Part shown: positions 14,759-19,926 of the stretch, one piece after another
How the letters are laid out: each line of letters opens with the position of its first letter
How positions within the stretch are numbered: position 1 is the first letter of the stretch
Assembly (NCBI GenBank): GCA_964636385.1
Contig: CAZWSC010000076.1
Span: forward strand, 1-19,926
Length of the DNA: 19,926 bases
Direction: 5' to 3'
Source: CAZWSC01 sp964636385
GTDB lineage: Bacteria; Eisenbacteria; RBG-16-71-46; CAIMUX01
The notes under the pieces: generated by a model
The model's input: only the letters and a program-made list of their open reading frames with translations
Database searches by the model: none
Told to the model about the DNA's origin: nothing
Program-made: the position numbers and the translations under genes

Positions 14759-15011
14759 GGCAGACCTCCTGACGGCATCGGGCCTCGAAGATGCTTGAGC
14801 ATGAGCAGCCAACTACTTGGCGCCCAGCACATTGCCACTTCGGACGGTGACAGCAGGAAGTCATTCGCCCCTGCCGTCTCGCTCTGGTTTTCGTCAGTTC
14901 TGCCGGATCTCTGTAGGGGTTTGGGAGAATAGTACGGAATCGATACCAGCGGACACAGTCAGACCTGCACGGCCGACTGCCGCCGACGGGATGCCCCCCG
15001 GAGTAGATCTA
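14759..15011. other. intergenic, upstream of the Ig-like gene
   Basis: This spacer lies between the Ig-like gene start and the cspA-type hairpin. The promoter of the Ig-like gene should be here. A TACTAT element (minus, near 14929-14934) is a 4/6 -10 match but has no recognisable -35, so none is annotated with confidence. A perfect 10-bp palindrome GTAGATCTAC at 15003-15012 abuts the neighbouring hairpin. No gene is seen. Confidence 0.35.
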
Positions 15012-15041
15012 CCCGCCGGAGGCGCCGGGACGCCTGGCGGG
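15012..15041 (-). terminator. long GC hairpin after the cold shock gene
   Basis: An 11-bp interrupted stem forms from CCCGCC (15012-15017) plus AGGCG (15020-15024) pairing with CGCCT (15031-15035) plus GGCGGG (15036-15041), with a 2-nt bulge and a 6-nt loop. It lies 9 bp after the cold shock stop codon on the minus strand. It is stable enough to end or protect the transcript, but no T-run follows, so factor-independent termination is uncertain. Confidence 0.5.
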
Positions 15042-15050
15042 CAAGGCATG

Positions 15051-15269
15051 TCAGGCCTCCTGTGCCTCCATCCTGCGCACCATGACCGCCTGAACGCCCT
15101 TGGGACCCTCCCTAGTCTCGAACTCGACAGCCTGGCCTTCCTTCAGGGTCTTGAAGCCCTCTCCCTCGATGGCCGAGTAGTGGACAAAGATGTCCTCGGC
15201 CCCTTCACGCTCGATGAACCCGTACCCCTTGCTTTCATTGAACCACTTCACCCGTCCGGTCAAGGCCAT
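15051..15269 (-). CDS. cold shock domain protein (CspA family)
   Basis: The 72-residue single-domain protein has the RNA-binding motifs of the family: KGYGFIE (RNP1) at about 14-20 and IFVHYSAI (RNP2) at about 27-34, within the standard GRVKWFNESKGYGF opening. Such proteins bind single-stranded RNA or DNA and melt mRNA structure, in cold shock or constitutively. The ATG at 15269 follows GGGAGG by 9 nt. The gene is monocistronic, with its own promoter and a leader of about 160 nt, similar to the long regulatory leaders of cold-inducible csp genes. The C-terminus has a short extra MEAQEA tail. Confidence 0.96.
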   Translation of the reverse strand: MALTGRVKWFNESKGYGFIEREGAEDIFVHYSAIEGEGFKTLKEGQAVEFETREGPKGVQAVMVRRMEAQEA

Positions 15270-15435
15270 GGCGATTCGCCTCCCAGGTCATGAGTGCCAG
15301 ATGCCGGGGCCGCGGGCAGGATCCTGCACCGAAAAGGACTGAGCAGAAGCAAAGAAGGAGCCTCGGCTGACGCCGCTGCCCCCGTAGCGCATGCTTAAAT
15401 CCAATGCTCATCCGGCCCCCGCTTACAACGCGGCA
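15270..15435 (-). promoter_or_regulatory. long 5' leader of the cold shock gene
   Basis: Transcription from the promoter at 15436-15464 would give a leader of about 160 nt, close to that of E. coli cspA. The leader contains GC-rich, potentially self-pairing segments. It also holds an ATG (complement of 15405-15407) that opens a short frame (MSIGFKHALRG and onward) running towards the csp start; it has only a G-rich stretch as a possible ribosome site. Temperature control by this leader is inference from csp precedent. Confidence 0.4.
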
Positions 15436-15464
15436 AGTATACCGAAGGCATGCAGCGATGTCAA
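15436..15464 (-). promoter_or_regulatory. near-consensus sigma70 promoter of the cold shock gene
   Basis: A perfect TTGACA (15459-15464 on the minus strand) with an optimal 17-bp spacer leads to TATACT (15436-15441), a 5/6 match. This is the best promoter in the window and fits a highly expressed gene. It starts only 28 bp after the stop codon of the 375-aa protein gene upstream, and a small AACGC/GCGTT hairpin (15463-15479) overlaps the -35 element. Confidence 0.82.
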
Positions 15465-15492
15465 CGCCGCCCGAGCGTTTGGTGGCGTATGG

Positions 15493-16620
15493 CTAAGACT
15501 CGATCATCTCCACATTGGCCCGGGGCAGAATCGCCTCGCTGCCGTCCTGGAAGCGCACCTTCAGGACTCGGACCTTGGCTTCGCTCTCCACCTGTTGAAG
15601 CTCCGGCGGGAGCTCCACGACCTCTCCAAGGGCTCCGAAGTGAGGCATGCGGATCACGCGGACGGGACTGCCGAGGACCAGCCCTTTCGAGTCCACCTGA
15701 ACCTCGGCTCCCACAGTTTCGCTGGGGTGGCCGAGGGGGATGCAGATTTCCGGCCGCATGACCCCCGCACGGATCTGGGTTGCGCCGTTGATGGAGACCT
15801 TCCTGCCGGCGAACTTGCGGAAGAGCTCGAAGGTGCGGTGGGCCATCGTCATCTGCCCGAAGCCCTCGGTCACCACTACCGTTACGCCCAGGTCCTCATG
15901 TCCGGTGATCGCGACTCCGAGGTCAAAGCCGAGAAGAGCCCGCAGATCCGAGTCGTCGATTCCTCCGACAACCAGCCCCAGGACGCCAAGCTGCCGCGCC
16001 TTGTTGATGCAGTCGATACCGACCTGGGAGCCACCAACCACGATTTTGCCACGGTGCTCCGGCTTGAGGTCTTCCGCCTTGAGAGGGAGCGAAGGATCAT
16101 CAGTTGCGATGGCGAGATCTCCATGGGCCTCGCCCCCGACCCCGAAGATCCCCTGTATGAATGCGCCTACAGCTTCAGCGACAACGCCCTCGTCCGGCAG
16201 AACCTCCGTTATGACGCTGTCGATGTAAGCGTTGACCTCCACAGGAATCGGCGGCTCCCGTATGATCACCTGACCCGTGACCGTGGATATGCTCTCGATC
16301 ACCCCGTCACAGGGAGACTTGCAGTGCGACTTGAACAGGCCGAAAAAGCTCTTTGACGTGGCAATGATCTCGTCCCTGGAGACGCTGTCGCCCTCCTTCT
16401 TCAGCATGACCTCCATGAGATCCGCCTGGTGGACTCCCAGGATCGAGGCGGCCTTTATCGGCTGCACATTGCCGGGAAGCTCGGTCCTGGCTACGACGGT
16501 CTCCGCCTTGACGTGGTCTCCCTTCTTCGCAATCACCTGCCCCTTGAGAGGGAGCCGGCGGAGCTTCACGATGTGAGTCCGTTCCGAAACCTTGAGACCT
16601 GGTGTATATGCGTGCGCCAC
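15493..16620 (-). CDS. uncharacterised protein with RnfC-like barrel-sandwich domain and KOW-like C-terminus
   Basis: No function is established for this 375-residue protein. The GTG at 16620 is chosen over an upstream ATG (16731) because AGGAGG lies about 8-11 nt before it and the conserved-looking sequence starts there. Residues 6-52 (TPGLKVSERTHIVKLRRLPLKG and onward, KKGDHVKAE at 32-40) resemble the barrel-sandwich hybrid of RnfC/biotinyl-type domains; a second half is at 100-135 (KSPCDGVIESISTVTGQVII). The middle (190-285) is a Gly-rich alpha/beta region with GKIVVGGSQVGIDCINKA and VVGGIDDSDLRALL. The end (about 312-375) reads SPVRVIRMPHFGALGEVVEL and later LPRANVEMIE, like a KOW/NusG-type beta barrel. 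It follows the MutL/GlmL-type gene by 120 bp on the same strand, so a shared job is likely but unproven. Confidence 0.75.
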   Translation of the reverse strand: MAHAYTPGLKVSERTHIVKLRRLPLKGQVIAKKGDHVKAETVVARTELPGNVQPIKAASILGVHQADLMEVMLKKEGDSVSRDEIIATSKSFFGLFKSHCKSPCDGVIESISTVTGQVIIREPPIPVEVNAYIDSVITEVLPDEGVVAEAVGAFIQGIFGVGGEAHGDLAIATDDPSLPLKAEDLKPEHRGKIVVGGSQVGIDCINKARQLGVLGLVVGGIDDSDLRALLGFDLGVAITGHEDLGVTVVVTEGFGQMTMAHRTFELFRKFAGRKVSINGATQIRAGVMRPEICIPLGHPSETVGAEVQVDSKGLVLGSPVRVIRMPHFGALGEVVELPPELQQVESEAKVRVLKVRFQDGSEAILPRANVEMIES

Positions 16621-16703
16621 TGGTTTCTCCTCCTCTGTCTGCCGCCCAGCCCCCCGTCCGGCAGAACCGTTCAGTGCCCGGAAACGCCCTGCCGGCTTCA
16701 CTT

Positions 16704-16721
16704 CCCGCCCGCGGAGGCGGG
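16704..16721 (-). other. intercistronic hairpin between the MutL-type and RnfC-like genes
   Basis: CCCGCC (16704-16709), loop CGCGGA, GGCGGG (16716-16721) form a 6-bp GC stem in the 120-bp gap. No T-run follows on the minus strand, so it may act in mRNA processing or stability rather than as a terminator. Confidence 0.4.
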
Positions 16722-16740
16722 TCCACGCCACGGAGTGGGG

Positions 16741-18555
16741 CTAAAGCTCGAATGCCGCCTCGGGGTAGATCTCCAGGGCCTTCCCCCACTCCTTCAGCTT
16801 CGCGATCCTGACCTGCGGATCGTCGGGGAGTACGAAGGGCCGGCGCCCCCTGCAGTCCAGGATTATGCCTGCCACACCCCCCGTAAGAGCCCGCTTCATG
16901 CTGTGCCCCTTGCCGGAACCCAGGTCGAATCCTCCGGCGGGCTCAAGGACTGCGTCAGCCTTCTCTCCAAGAGCCAGCGGAAGCCTGACCATGCTCCCGT
17001 AGGGAACCTCGAAGGTCTGCCTCCCGGACGGCAGATCGATGGTTGCCTTGAGACACTTTGCGCCGTCCTTCCCCTTGCCTATGGGGGCTACGGCCGTGCC
17101 CAGCCTGATCAGGCAGTCCCTCACAAAGACGTCGGTGGCCGCCTTCGGGCTGACCTCCGCGAGGACGCCAAGCTGCGGCATCATGAAGATGGAGTCGACC
17201 GCCAGCTCCGTCACGCCCTCCGGGAGGAAGGCGTCCAGCATCATGTATGCCGACTGGATCCGCCTCGGGGCGTGCGACAGGGTCCCGCCCGAACCGACCA
17301 GCAGATCCAGCTCAAGAAGATCGATGAGCGTCTCCCCCGAGGAAGTCTGTTCGAAAGTGTCCGAGATGGTCCGCTCCTGCTGCACCCCCTTCAGCCCGAC
17401 GGCCAGGCTCTTGTGCTGTTCGAATGCCAGGCGCAGGGCCTCGCGGGCGATGGCCTGCTCGATAATCAACTCCTCCAGCGCGGAGGGGATCGTCGTGGGC
17501 CGGATCATCTTGTTCTTGATCCGGTTTCGAAGCTCCCGCTCATCCATCTGGAAGAGAACCCAGCGCATCACATTCGGCAGCGAGGCTTCGGCAAGAACGT
17601 TGCTGACGGAGTAGGACATGCCCAGGTTCGCGCTTACAGTCCGGTTGAAGACATCCTTGAAGACGCTGAAAACGTCGGTGGTGGCCCCCCCGATGTCGAC
17701 CCCTATGACCGTGATCTTTTCGTTCGTGGCGATCGTCTGGATGATGTTCCCGACCGCTGCCGGTGTGGGCATGATCGGCTCGGGCGACCAGCTCATCAGG
17801 GTCTTGTAACCCGGAGCGTGCGCCATTACATGCTCCATGAACTGGTCGTGGATCTTGTGCCTGGCGGGCATGAGATTCTCGCGCTCCATGACCGGGCGGA
17901 TGTTGTCGGTCACGACGAGCGCGGTCTTCGCGCCCAGCGTGTCCCTGACCTCGGGGATCGCATCCTGGTTACCCGCGTAGATGACCGGCAGCTCGTACTC
18001 GGTCCCGAGCCTCGCCTTGGGATCCGCCGCAGCGATGATCTCGGCCAGCTCAACCACGTGGGTCTTCGTTCCCCCGTCGATCCCGCCCGACAGCAGGATC
18101 ATGTCCGGGCGAAGGTCCCGGATCCTGCGGATCTTCTCGTGCGGCAACCGACCGTCGTTCGAGGCGACGATGTCCATGACGATCGCCCCGGCCCCGAGGG
18201 CGGCGCGCTCTGCGCTCTCACCAGTCATGCTCTTGACGACCCCCGTGACCATCATCTGCAGGCCGCCCCCGGCGCTGGAGGTGGAGAGGAAGATGTCCAC
18301 CCCCTCGTTGCCGTTCTGGGGCGTGATGATGCGGTCGCCATCGAGGATCTTCCGGTTGGAGAGTTCTTCAACCTCCATGATCGCGTTGAGGACACCCTTG
18401 GTCACGTCCTCGAACGGCGCTTCCACCGTTGTGGGAGCCTCTCCACGCACGACCAGGCGGTAGACACCGTCTTCCTGGCGCTCGATGAGAATCGCCTTTG
18501 TTGTGGTCGACCCGCAGTCGGTCGCCAGAATCGATTTCAGTTCCCGTTCACCCAT
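16741..18555 (-). CDS. glmL: MutL/GlmL family ASKHA ATPase (glutamate mutase-associated type)
   Basis: The 604-residue protein has an actin/hexokinase/Hsp70-type nucleotide fold: phosphate-1 motif ATDCGSTTTKAIL (11-23) and a second phosphate loop VIGVDIGGATTDVFSV in mid-protein, with SAGGGLQMMVTG and ILLSGGIDGGTKTHV between. These strings match GlmL (MutL of the glutamate mutase locus), thought to act as a reactivating chaperone of coenzyme B12-dependent carbon-skeleton or amino-mutases. It is unrelated to the DNA-repair MutL. No mutase (MutS/GlmS, MutE/GlmE, OraS/OraE or KamD/KamE type) lies in the window, so the client is unknown. The ATG at 18555 is preceded by GGGGGT. Neighbours are a small conserved-looking protein upstream (71-bp gap) and the RnfC-like protein downstream, with gcvPB further upstream, which suggests amino-acid fermentation. 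Confidence 0.88.
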   Translation of the reverse strand: MGERELKSILATDCGSTTTKAILIERQEDGVYRLVVRGEAPTTVEAPFEDVTKGVLNAIMEVEELSNRKILDGDRIITPQNGNEGVDIFLSTSSAGGGLQMMVTGVVKSMTGESAERAALGAGAIVMDIVASNDGRLPHEKIRRIRDLRPDMILLSGGIDGGTKTHVVELAEIIAAADPKARLGTEYELPVIYAGNQDAIPEVRDTLGAKTALVVTDNIRPVMERENLMPARHKIHDQFMEHVMAHAPGYKTLMSWSPEPIMPTPAAVGNIIQTIATNEKITVIGVDIGGATTDVFSVFKDVFNRTVSANLGMSYSVSNVLAEASLPNVMRWVLFQMDERELRNRIKNKMIRPTTIPSALEELIIEQAIAREALRLAFEQHKSLAVGLKGVQQERTISDTFEQTSSGETLIDLLELDLLVGSGGTLSHAPRRIQSAYMMLDAFLPEGVTELAVDSIFMMPQLGVLAEVSPKAATDVFVRDCLIRLGTAVAPIGKGKDGAKCLKATIDLPSGRQTFEVPYGSMVRLPLALGEKADAVLEPAGGFDLGSGKGHSMKRALTGGVAGIILDCRGRRPFVLPDDPQVRIAKLKEWGKALEIYPEAAFEL

Positions 18556-18626
18556 GCATACCCCCAGAGACCTGCTCTTCCAAGATGCCGGCCCGGGTCG
18601 GCCCCGTCCGGCCTTCGATGATCCGC

Positions 18627-19055
18627 CTATCTGCCGCCAACGAGGAAGCGGCGGAGCTTCTCCTTCACGCCGGAAGCCTTCGCGGGCCCTGTAACGGCCA
18701 CCTGTTTCTGCGCTTCCTGCCTGCGGCGTTTCTCTTCCTTCTCCCTCTGTCTCCCCTCCTCATCCAGCTTCTCGATCCTGATGAGCAGCCTTTCGATGCT
18801 GGACCGGTCCTCCATCAGAGCAGTGAACCGGTCATAGCTGGCGATGTTCAGGACGCTCTTCACGAAAGGCTCAAGGAAGACCAGCGCCTGGCTCCCGATG
18901 AAGTTGAGCGGCTTCGCGGACTCCAGAAAGAAGACCGCCGGGACGGCCATCCCCATGCGCACTATCCTGCCGGCAACGGCATCGAGCAAGGCTTCATCCG
19001 CCTCGTCCGATGTCATGCCTCCGGGCAGGGGGCTTTCAGGGCCGATTCCGCGCAT
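18627..19055 (-). CDS. uncharacterised small protein with conserved-looking core and charged coiled coil
   Basis: I do not recognise a named family. The 142-residue product has a helical core (about 20-85) with AVPAVFFLESAKPLNFIGSQ and ALVFLEPFVKSVL, moderately hydrophobic and possibly membrane-associated. A Glu/Lys/Arg-rich coiled coil (about 95-118) and a basic tail (VKEKLRRFLVGGR) follow. The ATG at 19055 is preceded by AGAGGA at 6 nt; a GTG one codon earlier is possible. It overlaps the preceding membrane protein gene by 20 nt, so the two are almost certainly co-transcribed, and it lies 71 bp before the MutL/GlmL-type gene. The core might tether or regulate a membrane or B12-enzyme assembly, but this is speculation from position. 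Confidence 0.75.
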   Translation of the reverse strand: MRGIGPESPLPGGMTSDEADEALLDAVAGRIVRMGMAVPAVFFLESAKPLNFIGSQALVFLEPFVKSVLNIASYDRFTALMEDRSSIERLLIRIEKLDEEGRQREKEEKRRRQEAQKQVAVTGPAKASGVKEKLRRFLVGGR

Positions 19056-19527
19056 CACACATCCTCTCGCGGGGCACTATCCACTCTGTGCGTTCCGGCA
19101 GCCGCCGCCTCACCGCAGCCTTGACGGCCTCGGCCTCTCCTCCGTCGAAGAGCAGCCTGGCTGATCTGTACGGCTCGAGAACTGACCGGTGCCGGTACGG
19201 GCTGAGTGTGAGGCCGTTTCCGTCCTCGTAGACCCTCCGGAACTTCTCCCAGGGCATGCTGCTCCGGGAGAAGGCCTTCCTCACCTGGATCCCCCCGCTG
19301 TCCAGCCTGTAGCGGGTCGGCAGGTAGAACCCTTCAAGTGAAAGGATCAGGACCATCGCCGCGAATGCCCCCCAGAAGGGCGAACGCATGTATGTACCGA
19401 GCAGCACGGCTACGGCAAGTATCGCAGCCAGCGTAACCGTTCCCCTCAGGCGGCGCCGCATGAATGGATGCGCCGTCCAGAGCAGATCCGCTTCCTCTTC
19501 GGCGACTAAGTGGCCTGATCCGTCCAT
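19036..19527 (-). CDS. two-TM membrane protein, bacterial PH-like
   Basis: This 163-residue protein has a short N-terminal cytosolic part (EEEADLLWTAHPFMRRRLRG), two adjacent hydrophobic helices at about 28-47 and 50-67, and a soluble domain reading YLPTRYRLDSGGIQVRKAF and then MPWEKFRRVYEDGNGL. That arrangement, with strand pairs and a 'W-x-K-F/I' element, is reminiscent of bacterial PH-domain (bPH2/YdbT-like) membrane proteins; the match is by eye and weak. The ATG at 19527 overlaps the gcvPB end by 22 nt; a GTG two codons upstream is an alternative. Overlap on both sides makes it part of the gcvPB-to-MutL transcript. Function unknown. Confidence 0.7.
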   Translation of the reverse strand: MDGSGHLVAEEEADLLWTAHPFMRRRLRGTVTLAAILAVAVLLGTYMRSPFWGAFAAMVLILSLEGFYLPTRYRLDSGGIQVRKAFSRSSMPWEKFRRVYEDGNGLTLSPYRHRSVLEPYRSARLLFDGGEAEAVKAAVRRRLPERTEWIVPRERMCDARNRP

Positions 19528-19926
19528 TCCCACCGCAGCTTCAGGGTTCGCGCCGCACCGGCTTCATCCAGCCGCCCGACAGGGGTCCAGTGCGGAGCAG
19601 AGGTTACCACATGAGGCTTGGTCCGCACCTCATCGGCGATTCTCCTCAGGCTTCTCGCGAAGGCATCCAGGCTCTCCCGCGTCTCCGTCTCCGTGGGCTC
19701 GATCATGAAGCAGTCGGGGACGATGAGCGGGAAGCTCACCGTGGGGGCATGGAATCCTTCGTCCAGGAGACGTTTGGCCACATCGATGTTCTTCACCCCG
19801 TGCTTCTTCATCCAGGAGAGCGATGTGACGAACTCGTGCATGCACGGCCCGGCGTGAGAAGCGGGGAAGTCCTCCTCCACCATCCTGGCCAGGTAGTTCG
19901 CATTCAGGATCGCCGCCCGGCTCACC
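19506..19926 (-). CDS. gcvPB: glycine dehydrogenase (decarboxylating) subunit 2, C-terminal part
   Basis: Only the last 140 or so codons are in the window; the 5' part lies beyond 19926. The fragment begins AAILNANYLARM after two residues and contains NIDVAKRLLDEGFHAPTVSF (around residue 46-65), then MIEPTETETRESLDAF, which are hallmarks of the C-terminal half of the glycine cleavage P-protein. Subunit 2 of the split, heterotetrameric form carries the PLP lysine, here outside the window. It decarboxylates glycine and passes the methylamine group to lipoyl H-protein. The reading frame is intact to TAG at 19506, so truncation is due to the window edge. A subunit 1 gene (gcvPA) would be expected upstream, outside the window. 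Confidence 0.9.
   Translation of the reverse strand, partial: VSRAAILNANYLARMVEEDFPASHAGPCMHEFVTSLSWMKKHGVKNIDVAKRLLDEGFHAPTVSFPLIVPDCFMIEPTETETRESLDAFARSLRRIADEVRTKPHVVTSAPHWTPVGRLDEAGAARTLKLRWEWTDQAT

Noticed and set aside
14790..14850. Possible sigma54 promoter (TGGCAATGTGCTGGGC on the minus strand) upstream of the Ig-like gene
   Set aside because: The GG-to-GC spacing is 11 rather than the required 10, so it does not fit the -24/-12 consensus.
16741..18555. DNA mismatch repair MutL
   Set aside because: The ASKHA phosphate motifs and overall sequence match the glutamate mutase-associated MutL/GlmL family; no GHKL ATPase motifs are present.
16429..18621. 730-codon open frame on the plus strand across the MutL/GlmL-type and RnfC-like genes
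   Set aside because: It lies antisense to two well-supported genes, matches no family and arises from GC-rich codon structure.

Overview
The window is GC-rich, tightly packed bacterial DNA. No rRNA, tRNA, CRISPR array, phage or insertion sequence was recognised. Almost all genes lie on the minus strand; the only convincing plus-strand gene is a PEP-CTERM protein near the left end. A PorV/PorQ-type outer-membrane protein, a 33-residue AURKAIP1/COX24-type ribosomal protein, a split glycine dehydrogenase (GcvPB) and a microcompartment locus together fit an anaerobic or facultative Gram-negative lineage of the FCB group, perhaps an uncultured candidate phylum. This placement is inference from gene content only. 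|| Layout, left to right. (1) 163-2329: a PorV/PorQ-like protein (minus) and a PEP-CTERM protein (plus) diverge from a 250-bp spacer holding a good sigma70-type promoter. (2) 2438-4720: a minus-strand cluster of PilZ protein, PgaD-like membrane protein and PgaC-like family 2 glycosyltransferase, which reads as a c-di-GMP-linked exopolysaccharide synthase. (3) 4870-7369: HU/IHF-like protein, the 33-aa ribosomal protein and an RNase R/RNase II-type exoribonuclease, behind a recognisable promoter. (4) 7537-10646: a compact bacterial microcompartment locus of five genes: hexameric shell protein (BMC-H), pentamer vertex protein, CoA-acylating aldehyde dehydrogenase with a putative encapsulation helix, tandem-domain trimeric shell protein (BMC-T) and a second vertex protein. 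No signature enzyme that would make the aldehyde lies in the window. (5) 11234-14758: a large secreted Ig-like repeat protein with unusual inserted calcium-loop-like motifs, ending in a strong intrinsic terminator. (6) 15051-15464: a cold shock protein with a near-consensus promoter and a leader of about 160 nt. (7) 15493-19926: a minus-strand run of gcvPB (cut by the window edge), a two-TM membrane protein, a conserved-looking small protein, a MutL/GlmL-family ASKHA ATPase and a 375-aa protein with an RnfC-like sandwich domain and a KOW-like tail. || The parts most worth attention are the microcompartment without a visible substrate enzyme, the MutL/GlmL-type ATPase paired with an undescribed partner but no visible mutase, the PilZ-PgaD-PgaC module, and the DxNxNGxxD-type loops shared by two unrelated surface proteins.
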